Below are positions 44,981-57,013 of a stretch of DNA of 64,000 bases, in pieces. Numbering within the stretch: position 1 is the stretch's first letter; every line of letters begins with the position of its first letter. Source of the stretch: Armigeres subalbatus (Eukaryota > Arthropoda > Insecta > Diptera > Culicidae); contig NC_085140.1 in assembly GCF_024139115.2 (NCBI RefSeq), positions 29,871,806 through 29,935,805 on the forward strand, written 5' to 3'. Under the pieces are notes generated by a model, which saw only the letters and a list, made by a program, of their open reading frames with translations, did not search any database and had not been told where the DNA came from. The translations under genes were made by a program, and so were the position numbers.

Positions 44981-47900
44981 CATTGCACTTGCCACACAAG
45001 ATACATATTCATGCAATGGCGGGCATAGGAAAGCTTTCAATCAATTACTGAGGAAATGATAATAGAATACAGTTGAAAGCAGGCCAAGTTGCAGTTGGAA
45101 TGTAGAGCCATTGAAGAAGAAGAAGAAGACGAAGAATAAAAAGAATAAGAACATTTAGTTGATGTTTATTGAAAGTATATTATGGAATGTCTTAAGATTA
45201 CGTTGCGAAAAGGGGAGGAGTCCTAGAAATGTGAAATTTCATACGAAAAAACATTGTTTTTTCCTACTAAAAAAAACTAGGGGTAAAAATATTCCAGGTT
45301 TCGCGTGGCATAAGCAAAGGAATTTTCTTTGAAGAAAGTCCACTAATTACGTAACTTTTCTCCCTATCTTACACTTTTTGTCTTCTTGTCCTCTAAAAAA
45401 TGTACGAACATGTTGCAAGGATGCAGAACAGCAACCCTGCAAAAATAGTGTTCGGTTGAGATCTGGCTGATATAAGAAGGTGTGGAGTGCAGCGAGCGAG
45501 GTGGGCAGAACAGTTGCAAAACGAAAGTGTAGGGTGCAGCCGAGTAGTCTGGGGCTCAAATTGCTGATAAGTACTATCTGTATAGATGTAGGCTAATTAA
45601 ATGAATGAATTAAATTATTTCTGTCAAAAGAAAGCATTTCGAATGCTTTGAATAGAGAAAGTAACAGCTATTATAAATTTCAAGGTCGATTATTCACTGA
45701 TCCAAATTCAACTTAAAATTATGAGCCGGATAGTTGATATTACTTCTTTTAAATCAAAGAAACATTACTACACCATACACCTTCCTATTACAATATTCAA
45801 TATTTACGATGTTCAAAACGCTTAAAAATAAAAACCGCAAAGTCTCCTCAACCAACAATTATTAATAGCTTTTTAACATGTTTCAGTTTCAATTACGTCC
45901 GACAATCAAGCATTACATGAATGTACGAACCCGATGCAATTTCAGGGAGCGGTCCAGAGTATGCACCTCCGGAACGAATGAAACCGAGAGTCGGCGAGTG
46001 AGGAGCTAAGCTAATTGATTATAAAATATGACCCGGCATGGCGTTTTTGTGCCAAAAGCTCATTTCTCATTCGAGTGTGCGCTCATCTAGAATTTCTTGG
46101 CGGTAGAGAGCTAGTTTTTATATTTCTGTAACAATAGCATCAGCAACATTCACAAACTTTTTTTTTATCTCGATTTCAATTAAAAACTTCCCGTGTTGGT
46201 TGATGGTTCAGTTGAGACTAATTGAATCGTATTCTGTTTTCAACAAGATTGTTATGGATCGGTCAGAGATATATTCAGAGAAGGGCGAAAATTGATCCAA
46301 GACTACACAAAGTCAGTTCTCGGATATCTGTTCAGCAGTGCAAAACAAATTGCTACATATTGTAGACTCGTTCTAGTTGTTCGAGTTTCAATGACGATCT
46401 CTTACTCTATTGGTCTTGGTCGGTTTGACTGAACCATGTGGTTGGACGTGGCTACGCTTGGTCGTCGTCATCACTGTTAGCCACGGACCGATGTTTATAT
46501 TGGACGTAGATTGCGGTGCATAACTATAAGAAAGTCATGATCTATTCATCTAATAATAAGTATGTACTTTTTGTATTTCTACTTACTTGGCTTTAACTCA
46601 ATAAACTGAGCTTATTGGGCATTAACCTACAAGCAAATTTGCGTACTACAAAGTGTGGGTTCGATTCCTACTTCTGTTCAATTAACTACTGGACTTATAT
46701 GAATCTGCTCCTTTGCTTAGTATTGGAAGTTCAGAGAACAGTCTGCACATTTAATGGAAGACGTGCGATACATTTTTCTTCATATTTTTATGTAGAATAA
46801 AAATCAATTCGAATTATTTTGTTGATATTATTTGATATTTCTCAATTGCACATAGACTAGTTTTCAAATGAACAACCACAAGAAGAGTAAAATCCTATCG
46901 CGATTTATAGATCCATGAAAATAAATCGCTCCGGTAAATAGACCGTGCGGTTGAATCCGAGAGAGCACCGGTTTGGTTTGACTAATGTGTTGCAACCTGA
47001 GACCTACGTCGTTGTTTTCATCGTCATCGACGTTGAATGGCGTCTTGCTGGTTTTGATTAAAATCACTCACTAAAGCGTGTCGTTCTTTGTCGCAGTACT
47101 CCCGCTGGGTAATGCAATTCTAGAAGAAAGTTATGTCCACAGTTATGCTATAGTCCAGCTGCCCATGACTAATGGGTAATAATGGTCAGGCATATCGACG
47201 TGGTTTCTGAAAAAATATCGAGATCTATTTGTATCTTTTTGGTGCAAGGATAGTACTCGCGTGGGTATATCAGTCTTAAGTCTGGAAATCGGTTGCTCAC
47301 TGATGGCCGATCTGAATTCATGTATCTATGTATCTCTTGATTTGGCAGTCGTAAACGAAACTATAAATCAATTACGTTCAAATGTACATTTCAACTTGAA
47401 AAATAAGACCAAAAACACTGGACACTGATCGTTTGAACTTACAACTACTGTAAAGAGCAAGTCATAAAAAATCGGGATTAGAAAGGCGATCACCACTATA
47501 ACTGCGCTGAACACAGAACGCTGCAACGTCCATGCGATCTTATCCGGTGTTCTGCTTTCAAAGTCAGTAGCCCGGACGAACCGCAGCGTACAATATCAAT
47601 AACTGTCCAGATATCGAAATGGAAGCATATTTTTCACCACGCTCGATCCAGTTCGCGCTTTGCGTTGATGATCGCGGTCATGTAATATAAACCGGTTGAA
47701 GTCCCTCAAATACCTCGGACGTGGCAACGACGGAACGGACTTAATTAAACTCGATATCGAGAATAATAAAATATTTGAACAAACTACCGGGGTCCGGTCT
47801 CGGACGTTTGGTCGTCGTCGACGTGTCGAGTTGATGCAAATTTGCATCGATCGCAACGTTGGCGATCGGTGCCGCTGATCTAAGCGTATACAATGATGGT

Positions 47901-48762
47901 CAATTTTCTGCAACTGTAGCAATTGAGTCTATTTACGAGTGCTGCGTCGAGGGAGCCACGGCACTTGGGCGCGGAGGAATTAATTGAAACAGAAAAGTCG
48001 CGAGCGGGGAAAAGAGATTGGCAACAGAACCAGCAGCGTGCCGATTAATGGAAGTGGAGCACGGGAGTAATTAGAATTTATGGCACCAGATTGGGGCGGG
48101 CGGCTTCTGGTAGTGAGTTTCTACGTGGAAAACCGTAGCAAAAATGGTGAGAAAATTTTACAATCCAAGCTATTAATGTTTCCATAGAGCTAATTGAGCG
48201 TCGTATTTCTTGAGCACTTAAGTCGGTTGATAATAGATACCTCAATAGCATGATAAGACTTTGACAAAGCATCTTTGAATATGAACTAGATCATTTAGAA
48301 ATGGGGCACTTATTTTATAGATTGTGGCGTTCCTAGTGGTCGAATGTGCAAGTTTTCCACCGCGTTTCATAGTAAATCATTCTTGTCGGTCTATTTCTTC
48401 TCACAGTTTGAAACTAACATGGTTTCAAAATATTCACCATGCAGGTAGAGAAAAGAAAAATAATTTTGCACAGTCCTGCAAAATCCATCTGCGTCAAAAG
48501 CCGGATTTTACCCTTTATTCAGTGCCATGATGACCCATTTACGGTTGGCTTGATTTATCCAGCTGCCATTGTAGTAAGGAAGTGCTCCAATGGTACTATA
48601 ATAGTGGAGTCCAGTTCATCACAAAAAATCTGAGTCCGTCAAATTGTCCTCAGTTCCATACAGAGTCATTTTGGGTGATTACTAACCAGAAACTGAAGAT
48701 GAAAGGAGCACTCACCACTGACATTGGCCGTATGGAGAGTTGGTGGAATCAGCTAACAACAG
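44981..48762. other. No recognisable gene over 3.8 kb
   Basis: No gene, tRNA or repeat family could be supported. A short (GAA)n run is at 45115-45135. At 46667-46677 ggttcgattcc matches a B box, but no A box or tRNA fold accompanies it. Frames reach 108 codons without domains. Confidence 0.45.
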
Positions 48763-48816
48763 CTTAACAAAAAAATGGTTTTCGTACGGCCGAGTTGCCG
48801 AATAATACGCAATTAA
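48763..48816 (+). repeat. Dispersed repeat fragment shared with 27722-27812
   Basis: The string tttcgtacggccgagttgcc, followed by gaataatacgcaattaattg, is a near match to the reverse complement of 27722-27766. The preceding ttaacaaaaaaatgg also matches the SINE tail seen there. Confidence 0.65.
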
Positions 48817-48964
48817 TTGGGAATCAGCTAGCCGAAATCATGACTGAAGAAGGTGTGCGCCGACTGACAAGCGGCATCAACAGAATACTGCGAGAATTTA
48901 TATTCGAAATAACGATTCATGATTCGTTTCTGTCATTCATATGAAATAATGCTATATCCGCACT

Positions 48965-49100
48965 ACGATCGAATAACATGTTATTCGCGCTTTGGTGTTA
49001 TACGGCCAATAACATATTATTCGAAGGTAATATTCCCATACATTTGGAACGGCCGAATAACACCTTTGAATAACATGTTATTGCGAATAACATGATAAAA
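48965..49100. repeat. Palindromic GAATAACATGTTATTC motifs
   Basis: The 16-bp palindrome gaataacatgttattc and close variants (aataacatattattcg, gaataacatgttattgcg, gcgaataacatgat) occur four or more times in about 130 bp just before the BEL relic. Similar ataacatgttatt cores could be remnants of a MITE or LTR edge. Function unknown. Confidence 0.6.
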
Positions 49101-49289
49101 CTGATCGAATTTGCTGCTCGACTGAAGGTCGAAGGCCCTGCGCATGTTTTCTTGCATTCAAGTGGGTTGCTCATTTCGCGTGTCCAATTGGATTATACGA
49201 CAATGCAATTTTTGATTTCCTTTTCGTTTTCTATCGAATTCTTCAATCAGCAATCAGCTGATCACCAACACGTTAAAAACTCTATACGT

Positions 49290-49683
49290 GCAACGCCAAC
49301 CCCCAAGCCTGAACACCTGGGGAGCCTGATCGATTTCGGCTTAGCATGCAAAAACCTTTGTAGCCCCCTCCACGCAGCGGGTTTTAGCTATCACCTTTCG
49401 AATTCCTTGTTGCAACAGGAGTTGCTGAGTAAATTGCCAGCCACCCTCAAGCTAAACTGGTCACTCTTCAAGCGCCAACATGTGAACGCCGATCTTACTA
49501 CGTTTGGCAACTACATGGACCAGATTGTGACAGACGCCTGTGAGGTGACGTTTCTCTGTGAAGCAGATGGACATGGCAAGCAAGAAAAACCAAAGACGAA
49601 GGAGAAGATGTTTATGCACACTTCTGAGGAGAAGGCAGTGGAAAGTGTAGCAGCCAATCACAAGGAGAACAAGCCGAAGCCAT
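49290..49683 (+). pseudogene. BEL/Pao Gag, C-terminal part, truncated
   Basis: Within a frame that opens at 49092, recognisable Gag starts near 49300 (GSLIDFGLACKNLCSPLHAA) and includes LLQQELLSKLPATLKLNWSL, typical of the BEL Gag capsid-like region. The Lys-rich segment that follows leads to the zinc knuckles, which are in a different frame because of a frameshift near 49680. The N-terminal half of Gag is absent. The first 60 codons of the frame look unrelated. Confidence 0.8.
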
Positions 49684-50304
49684 GTGTGTGTAGCCTGCCA
49701 GAAGGACGGTCACAAAATTAAGGATTGCTACAGCTTCCGCAAGATAACTCTCGAAGATCGCTGGAAATTAGTTCAGGAGCGGTTTCTCTGTCGTCGTTGT
49801 TTGGGTTCTCACGGCAGATTTCCATGCAAGGCAAGCAACTGTGGGGAGAACGGTTGTGAGGATCTACATCCCGGGAATCCACAATTATCTCGAGCAACCG
49901 AAAACCCAGCAACTACAAGCACAGTTACCGTTCATCGTCAGCCCAAGCAAACCGACCTGTTCCGGATTCTCCCGGTGTTGCTACACGGGAATGGCAGAAC
50001 AATCAGGACGCACGCCTTTCTCGACGACGGCTCATCTAGGACTCTGGTGGAAGCGAATGCAGAACTCGGCGTGACCGGCAACGTACATTCCCTCTGCTTA
50101 CAGTGGACCAGTGGAGTTGAGCGGGTGGAAGACGAAACACAGCTGATAAAGTTGCAGATCTCGGGTACGACAAATACCACAAGATTCGACTTGAAGGAAG
50201 TGCCTACCGTCAAGAGTCTCAACCTTCCGGCCCAGTCATTGGACTTCAGTGAACTTTCCAAGCAATATCCCCATCTGCAAGGACTACCAAAGCTACTTGA
50301 ATAA
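49684..50304 (+). pseudogene. BEL/Pao zinc knuckles and aspartic protease
   Basis: A 206-codon frame. A CCHC knuckle is formed by C2, C5, H10 and C15, and a second by C36, C39, H43 and C48. The retropepsin motif AFLDDGSSRT is at residues 111-120 with the catalytic Asp at 114. The frame continues through LPAQSLDFSELSKQYPHLQG and then ends in a nearby inverted duplication. The protease domain itself looks complete enough to be recognisable, but the polyprotein is broken on both sides. Confidence 0.88.
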
Positions 50305-50397
50305 TTCGTTCAGGTAGTCCTTGCAGATGGGGAAATTGCTTGGAAAGTTCACTGAAGTCCAATGACTGGGCCGGAAGGTTGATACTCTTGACGGCCG
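50203..50397. repeat. Inverted duplication within BEL/Pao pol (about 82-bp arms)
   Basis: The arm at about 50208-50289 (starting gtcaagagtctcaaccttcc and ending aaggactacc) reappears in reverse complement at about 50314-50395, with two mismatches that I can see. The loop of about 24 bp contains ttgaataattcgttca. As a result, the same protease-to-RT linker peptide is encoded on both strands. The event removed or displaced the sequence that should join protease to reverse transcriptase. Confidence 0.92.
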
Positions 50398-50399
50398 CT

Positions 50400-50869
50400 A
50401 AAGACCAAGGGCACTCGTTCAATTCTGCTCTTCTTACTGGTCCGGACTTGCTCGTACCGCTTCGGGCGGTTCTGTCTTCGTTTTGCCAGTTGAGGTAGCC
50501 ATCAGCGCTGACATCTGCGAGATGTTCCACCAGATCTTGATTCGGCCTGAGGACCGATCGGCACAGCTGTTCCTGTGGCGGGACGATCCCTCCAAGCCCT
50601 TCGAGGTGTTCGTCATGGACGTAGCAACGTTCGGTTCCACCTGCTCACCTTCTGCAGCTCAATTCGTCAAAAATCGGAACGCCGCAGAGTTTTCCGAAGA
50701 GTTTCCGCGGGCAGCGGAGGCAATCACGAAACGCCATTATGTAGGCAGTGGAGCTAGCAGAACAGGTCAAGGCCGGATTCGTCATTCGAAATTGGCTGTC
50801 GAACTCCAGTTACGTTCTCACACGGGTCGGGGAACAGCCAACAGAAATGATGGAAAAAGTTTGGATTGA
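50400..50869 (+). pseudogene. BEL/Pao reverse transcriptase, catalytic motif lost
   Basis: An entry segment around 50420-50480 (FNSALLTGPDLLVPLRAVLS) is in a separate frame. The frame from 50483 has the first-aspartate motif SADICEMFHQILIRPEDRS, FLWRDDPSKPFEVFVMDV, and FGSTCSPSAAQFVKNRNA. The next block should hold the YVDD box, but it reads HYVGSGAS: the two aspartates are missing and the frame shifts, consistent with a deletion of a few tens of bases. The fingers upstream are also missing. It cannot be active. Confidence 0.88.
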
Positions 50870-51524
50870 CAGGTCGGACGCTTACGAACGCGTTCTCGGA
50901 ATGGTCTGGAAGCCTGAACCGGATGTCTTTGTTTTCCAAGGTGTGTTCCGAGAAGAAATCCAGGCTCTCCTTTCGGATGGCGCTGTTCCAACCAAACGAG
51001 AAGTTCTGCGCACTGTGATGAGCATCTTCGACCCCATCGGACTGGTAGCCATCTTCGTCATCCACGGAAAAGTGCTTGTGCAGCATATCTGGCGCTCTGG
51101 ACTTGGTTGGGATGAACGCATTGCGGACACACTGCTTGAGCAGTGGAAACGATGGGTCAAGTTGCTCCAGCAGCTGGATCAAGTCGAAATCCCACGTTGC
51201 TACTTCCCTGGCTACTCTTCCGAAGGCTACAGGAGCCTTTGCAGCAGTAGCATATATCCGAATCGTCGAAGAAACAAGAGTTCGATGAAACTGCTGTCGA
51301 TTCCCAGGCTGGAGTTGTCAGCCGCCGTTCCCGGTGCTCTACTTTCAAAATCCGTCATTGAGAACCACACACTTCGAATCAGTCGCAAAACGTTCTGGAG
51401 TGATTCCTGCACCTTTCTCTCTTGGTTGCGGCCAGATCCCAGGAAATATCGACAATTTTGCGCATTCAGATTGACAGAAATCCACGATCTCACGATGGGT
51501 GCCATCGCGTATGAATGTCGCTGA
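50748..51524 (+). pseudogene. BEL/Pao RT connection and RNase H
   Basis: A 258-codon frame. The start ATG is an artefact of the deletion junction. It has AGFVIRNWLSNS near the start, VLGMVWKPEPDVFVFQ, and KREVLRTVMSIFDPIGLVA, which are BEL-specific connection blocks. The RNase H part follows: IPRLELSAAVPGALLSKS and WSDSCTFLSWLR, with a conserved Asp in the second. About 40 residues before this are scrambled (SLCSSSIYPNRRR), so the first RNase H Asp motif is lost to a frameshift or deletion near 51230. Confidence 0.85.
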
Positions 51525-52776
51525 CGAGGCGACAAAGTGGGGCAAAGGTCCCGATATCACCTCCAGCAGTCGCTGGTTCCAAGCTCCAAAATTTCTATAC
51601 GAGCATCCGAATTCGTGGCCACAGCAAACAACGAAAGAAGAGGAGTCTTCGGAAGAACTTCATCCGATTCATCTTCACCTTGACGTAGCCAGGGAAGAGC
51701 TGCTGCAGTATGAACGGTTTTCAAAATGGGAGCGTCCGTGCTGTATCCTACGTACGCCGGTTCATGGACAATCTTCGTTGCAAGGCGAAAAAGCAGTCAC
51801 CAAGCAACACAGAATGAAATGCTGCGTGCGGAGACAACCGTCTTCAAACAAATCCAGCACGAGGCTTTCGGGGACGAGCTTGTTATTCTGAAGAACAACC
51901 AAGAACTTCCCGCTGGTGAACAACAGAGACTTAAGAAAACTAGCAAGATCCTCAAACTTTCACCCTTTCTGAACGAGCAAGGTGTCATACGGATGGACGG
52001 CAGGATTGCAGCTGCACATTCTTCCCAAAGAACATGAACGAAGCTTTTTGTCGATTGGTACCATCGGCAGCACAAACACTGCAATGCTGAAACTGCGGTC
52101 AACGAGATGCGCCAGAAGTTTAATGTGTCGGAAAGGCCAGTGGCGCAAGATTTACAGGGCAGCGCCGGAGATCCCGAGAATGGCTCCGCTTCCACAAGCA
52201 AGGACGGTGTCACATGTGCGACCATTCACCTATGTCGGCGTTGACTACTTCGGGCCGATGCTGGTTAAGCAGGGACGTAGCGAGGTAAAACGTTGGGTCG
52301 CGTTGTTCACCTGCTTGACCATCCGCGCAGTGCATCTTGAGGTGGTGCATAACCTGACTACGGAGTCCTGCAAGATGGCGGTAAGGCGATTCGTCGCACG
52401 GAGGGGGGCCCCGAGGGAAATCTTCAGTGATCGAGGGACTAATTTCGTGGGTGCTAACCGCGATTTGAAAGAAGAGCTGCAGCGCATCAACAGTAACCTC
52501 GCCGGCACTTTCACCAATACGGACACGCAGTGGCGATTCAACCCACCTTACACGCTACACATGGGGGGATCTTGGGAGCGCATGGTTCGGTCGGTCAAAA
52601 GCGCGCTGGCATCATTGTCTACTGGGGGCAAGCCGGACGATGAGACCCTTCGTACGCTCCTAGTCAAGGCTGAATCGATCATCAACTCGAGGCCTCTGAC
52701 GTACCTCCGAGGAACAAGAAGCTCTTACTCCAAACTGCTTCCTAATGTTGAGCAGCGGAGTCAACCAACCGGCTAG
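51511..52776 (+). pseudogene. BEL/Pao integrase, frameshifted
   Basis: Three frames cover the domain. The first (from 51499) has PSRMNVADEATKWGKGPDI and the approach to the zinc-binding region. The second (51726-52037) has QIQHEAFGDELVIL and LSPFLNEQGVIRMDGRI. The third (51982-52776) is the catalytic core: GVDYFGP (D88), IFSDRGTNFVGA (D150) and GGSWERMVRSVKSAL (E199), so the D,D,E triad is present. The zinc-binding HHCC segment is broken by the frameshifts near 52035. Confidence 0.9.
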
Positions 52777-53092
52777 GGAGCCGATCGAGGAGGGAAGGAC
52801 AGCGCGCTGTAACTGGGACCTATGCAAACAGCTATTGGACAGATTCTGGGCTCGGTGGATCCAAGAATATTTGCCAACGATTACCAAGCGTACCAAGTGG
52901 TTCAAGGACTACAAACCCGTTCAAGTCGGAGATCTGGTGGTCGTTGTGGAGGACCGGATTCGGAATGGTTGGCTGAGAGGACGGGTCGTACGAGTATTTC
53001 CGGGACGGGATGGCCGTGTACGAAATGCGGAAGTAACGACAGCCAGTGCAGGAGTGCTGGTTCGGTCAGTGGCAAAGCTGGCAGTTCTGTAA
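52745..53092 (+). pseudogene. BEL/Pao integrase C-terminal domain
   Basis: The frame shifts near 52740 and continues with RFWARWIQEYLPTITKRTKW, then VQVGDLVVVVEDRIRNGWLR and GRVVRVFPGRDGRVRNAEV, the usual C-terminal beta-rich segment of BEL and Gypsy integrases, ending at a stop at 53090-53092. It is well preserved compared with the reverse transcriptase. Confidence 0.85.
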
Positions 53093-53319
53093 ATCGGTGG
53101 TACCGCTGAAGTAGACTTCGAGCAATACGGGTCGGGGGATGTTCCGAACGTCGCGAAACCAGCACCCCGGGGCAAAACGGTCACTCGATCCACAATCTGC
53201 AAGAAGCTACATTAGGGGCGATCTGTCATGGTCATGCTATAAGAGGTCCGAACACCTATCGGTGCTGTCCCAACAGTGTTCGAAAATTACTAATTTTCTG
53301 TGAATTTTCACATTTTTAT

Positions 53320-53614
53320 GAACAACGTCTTCTTCTCTTCTTATTGGCATTACATCTCCACACTGGGACAGAGCCGCCTCGCAGCTTGGTGTTCATCAAG
53401 TACTTCCACAGTTATTAACTGCGAGGTTTCTAAGCCAAGTTACCAATTTTGCATTCGGGCTAACACGATGATACCTTTATGCCCAGGGAAGTCGAGACAA
53501 TTTCTAATCCGAAAATTGCCTAGACCGGCACCGGGAATCGAACCCAGCCACCCTCAGCATGGTCTTGCTTTGTAGCCGCGCGTCTTACCGCAGGAGGGCC
53601 CCAACGAACAACGT
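53320..53614 (-). mobile_element. Feilai-like SINE, copy 2, 9-bp target duplication
   Basis: The element occupies about 53329-53605. It is closely similar to 12809-13120, with the B box at 53534-53544 (complement). Relative to copy 1 it lacks about 7 bp (cggctaa) in the A-box region and has a shorter, imperfect (TTC)n tail. gaacaacgt flanks it at 53320-53328 and 53606-53614. Loss of the A box probably silences its own promoter. Confidence 0.88.
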
Positions 53615-53819
53615 ACAAACTATATCAACATATTGCCGCAAAGCTCTAGAAGCAATGCATTTTTTGCTGTAGTCAACTTAATTTTGACCAAAATGTCACT
53701 TAAACCCCTCTGCTTCTCTCGCAAATGTCATTCTTGTTATTAATGTGATTGTTTATGTCCAAAGATGGTCTAGCAGTCTAAAAATTTAAAACTATCGACA
53801 TAGGGAGTGTGAATCCCGA

Positions 53820-54057
53820 ACAAGAATGAATAGAACAAGATGTAAAAAAAGAAAATAGACAGAAACGCCGTCTACGGCCAGAGGTCAAACAGACTGAACA
53901 CTTAAACAGAAGAACGGACAAAAAATATCACACTTAGTGGATAATTTCTCGATCACGAAAAGTTTCCTCCTTTCTGGGGCGAGAATCGAACCCACACTCC
54001 CTAACCACATGCGTCTAGACGATTGATGTTGCTAACCGCATGGCCCTGAAGCCCACC
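53820..54057 (-). mobile_element. tRNA-derived SINE (third family)
   Basis: On the minus strand from about 54057, the head has an A-box-like tgcggttagcaac and a B box ggttcgattct (near 53982-53992 on the plus strand, one base off consensus). A body of about 150 bp follows, containing ttttcgtgatcgagaaatta and cgtagacggcgtttctgtct. The 3' limit is uncertain. It differs from Feilai-like and from the SINEs at 3159 and 27058. Confidence 0.65.
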
Positions 54058-56104
54058 AAACAGGTGGGTGGTTCTTTGTTAAGAGTCATTAATTATTTAG
54101 TCATTAATTATTTATTCACAAGTTATTCTCGGAATTATGTCGCGATCGCTAGCCGTCGACCGCAAACACAAAGCAAGCCTTGTTTTAGTCGTCAGCCAAT
54201 CGATTCCTCTGAGACGAGTAAAAGCGCATGCGCAACACAGTAGGTGGTGGGCACTGACTGGGCAGGCAGAGTTGTCCAGGCGTGTGATGGGATGTGATGG
54301 CCTGCTTCGGTAGCGATATCAGGTTTCAATTGAATTCGAGATGAGTTCCGTTTGTTGTTTGTTGCGCCACATCCCAAACGTTGAGGATGATGATGAACGA
54401 TTGGAGGACGGAAAACTGCTCTTCAGAGCAAGACTTTTTAAAGTGAAAAACGAACAGTGGGTAATGTCTGTGACATAACCGCTAAGTGGACGTAGGACTT
54501 AACTTGACCATGCCATTAAGATACATAATATGTCCAAATTTCTCACATCAACTATTTTGGATAAATAATCGGCGTTGCATACCATTCCTTGGCAAAATCT
54601 TCTCATCAAACCGACACAGAAATTAAATCTACCTCGAACAAGAATCATAAAAAAAAATCAGGAAGTATCTGTCCGGTCACGAAATATTAGCCTCGACAGT
54701 GGCAACCTTCCCACTGTTGGACTGCCTGGAATAAACCACAAATTGGCTCAGCAGGGGATGTAGACTGTATCTCAGCCCTTCACTAAAGAGCCTTCTAATC
54801 CGTGCGATAGCGACTGAAGGAGAACATTATTTTTAACTCTTAGAGCCTTGAAAAAGGCTGTTTGCTTCGGCTAAGTGCAAAAAATAAGAAAACGATGTTT
54901 TCAAATAACCGCGAATTTCTAGTGATGGTATAGAAAAGACTGAATGCTCTGCGAGCGAATGCACTTTTCTTTTATACCTTATTTTGAATCTTCTCTGCTT
55001 CCCAATTGGTGGGCCAATCAGCTAGTGTCTTGTATCCCGCTTCTTTGTCAGCCAAAGCGTCATCATCAACGCGTTCGAGAAGGGCTTCTTCTTTTTTACG
55101 CTTGTTGCTCGCTGCTGGCGTCTATTTCCTAACGGGACTTTTCGCTAGATACAGGCCAATAAGCCGGGCAAGCGAGCTTAGAATTGCAGTTCAGGTGGGA
55201 AGTACGTGTTCTTTTCTGAGACAACATTGTTAGTAGTAGAAGGAAGGGAACACCCGGACATGGGATTTCGGGTGATAAGATTTAGAATTGGTAACATGGG
55301 ACGATCATTCAGTCACGTTCGCTTTGTGTGCGGTCAGTATCAAACAATGTTTATCTACATTTTTTTTATCAATGCCAAAAAATCCAACATTTGATGAAAA
55401 ATCGATTGATAGTTTATTAATGTTTGAGCTGTTATCGGTGTTTTTTTTATCCAAATAAGATTATGTGAGAGATTTGGACATCTTATGAATCTTTAAAGGC
55501 ATGGTCAAGCGAAGTCCTTCGTCCACTTCGTGGTTAAATCAGAAAAATTATCCACTGTTAGTTTTGACGCTATTTATGAAAATCACGCATAAAATTTTAT
55601 CTCTAGAATATTGGATTTGGCACCCAAGTACAATTTCTATCCCGAAGGGTATTGAAAGCATTGATATTGATCTCTATTATTGGCTCTCTGAAGAACCGTT
55701 TGTTTTTTGGACATACATGCTGCATCATGTGGCTTTTCTTCAGCCTGTCTCGGCTCAGCACCGATGCCGGCCGGTCTCGGCTCGACTCTGCTACTGCTGC
55801 CGGTATCTGCTCAGCATTGCTGCTTTGTCGGGTCTGTAGGGTGGACTGCTGCTGTACTGGCTAGGTTTCGGCTGATGATGGTGGCTTCGATGACTTCATT
55901 CCCTGCTAAAAGGTGTGAGTGCTGTTCAATCGATGATGCGGTTGCTTCGCTTGTCCCGGTCAGAATGAAAGGAAAAAATGCGTTGCGCTATTTTATGGCT
56001 GCTCAGCAGACCCAGCGGCTGCTCATTCGCTGGTGTCTACACCAATCAGAACGTGGCAATGGAATGATGCAAGAATTATGCGGTACCCATATTTATAGGT
56101 TCCC
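54058..56104. other. No recognisable gene; promoter-like motifs
   Basis: Several plus-strand frames of 60-133 codons overlap here without domains. CCAAT-type boxes occur at about 55011 (ggccaatcagc) and 56042 (accaatcagaacg), and TATA-like strings at 54969 (ttttatacc) and 56091 (tatttatagg). The second pair is correctly ordered and spaced for a promoter reading rightwards, but the LINE fragment that begins at about 56105 would separate it from any native transcript. Confidence 0.3.
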
Positions 56105-56642
56105 TTGATCTTAAAAGCTGGTGACCCCCCTGCCATTATACAATCGCATTTCCACAAACTCCGAGCCGAAAAATACCCCAACCACCAATACATCTACACT
56201 GACGGCTCAGTGTGCAACGGCAAAGTAGGCTATGGAATCTCCAGCAAAACAACTCTCCCCAATATAAGTTCTTCCCTCCCCCCTCTCTGTTCCATAATCA
56301 GTGCTGTAGCTTATGCATTAATGATAGCCTCTAACTTAACCACAAAAATTACTAACTCTCATATTTAGCGACTCTGCCAGCTGTCTCCAAGAGATGGAAT
56401 CCTCCTCCTCAAAGCTTCCCTGGCTTAAGGAGGCAGAAAGACTGGCAGTGGCCAATAGCGTCGCGTTCTGCGGGTTGTCCGGACACTCCGGCAACGAGGA
56501 GGCCGACCGTTTGGCTGGTTCCGGTCGGGAGGTCTGCCCTGAAACTGTCTCTGCTCCCTCCATGGACGTTGTAAGATGGATCAAGGATGGATTAGAGAAC
56601 ATTGAGAATCCAAATGGTTCTCAAGCAGAGACGTTGCTTTGA
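56105..56642 (+). pseudogene. LINE RNase H, catalytic Glu replaced
   Basis: The first catalytic Asp is kept in YTDGS (residue 33 of the first frame), and the third in FSDSASC. The block that usually reads as Ser-Ala-Glu-Ala is ISAVAYAL here, so the catalytic Glu appears to be Val. A stop (tag at 56366-56368) separates the halves. The GHSGNEEAD block with its His and Asp is intact. Confidence 0.75.
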
Positions 56643-57013
56643 GAAGAATCAAACCATTCACTTTACCCTGGCCAGATAACAAAACCCGAAATATCGTCGC
56701 ACTCTCCCGTCTACGAATCGGCCATACTCGCCTTACCCATAGATACATACTCGAAAAACCGAACCCCCAATATGCACCACTTGCAATATCCCCTCACTGT
56801 CACCCATATACTATCAGAATGTAACGCTTATGCAACGCAACGCTTGGCTTTAAATTTGAGTAGCACGCCTGAGGAGATTTTATCGCCACCCAACGAAGAG
56901 AAACTGATCGAATTCCTGAAGGACACCAACCTGATCGACCAACTGTAAACACCAACAGTTAGGGATGAATGACCGCCTGAGTTAATATCCCTCAAAAACA
57001 AACCATCAACCAT
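56105..57013 (+). mobile_element. I/Jockey-like LINE 3' end with RNase H domain
   Basis: 5'-truncated at about 56105. The plus-strand reading starts with the RNase H motif YIYTDGSVCNGKVGYGI (56105-56368). It shifts frame into FSDSASCLQEMES, then CGLSGHSGNEEADRLAGSGR (56394-56642), and shifts again into ALSRLRIGHTRLTHRY (56639-56824). The tail ends near 56945, followed by a short 3' region ending ccatcaaccatcc. This domain order, RNase H then a GHTRLTH-type tail, is found in I, Jockey and R1-related LINEs. Confidence 0.85.

Larger units (their letters stand above)
49092..53092 (+). mobile_element. BEL/Pao LTR retrotransposon relic
   Basis: The domain order Gag, zinc knuckles, aspartic protease, reverse transcriptase, RNase H, integrase is diagnostic of Pol from LTR retrotransposons, and the motif style (AFLDDGSS, MDVATFGSTCSP, IPRLELSAAV, GGSWERMVRSVKSAL) is that of the BEL/Pao clade. 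It spans at least seven frames with several deletions. The 5' end of Gag and any 5' LTR are missing. No full 3' LTR is seen: a tgtcatggtcatgctat... segment near 53226-53275 after an aggggcg purine stretch could be the start of one. A Feilai-like SINE sits just downstream. Confidence 0.92.

Noticed and set aside
46645..46690. tRNA gene suggested by a B-box match at 46667
   Set aside because: No A box at the right distance and no acceptor stem can be formed.
49092..53092. Endogenous viral element or functional retrovirus-like provirus
   Set aside because: Motifs place it in BEL/Pao retrotransposons; there is no envelope-like frame and the polyprotein is broken many times.
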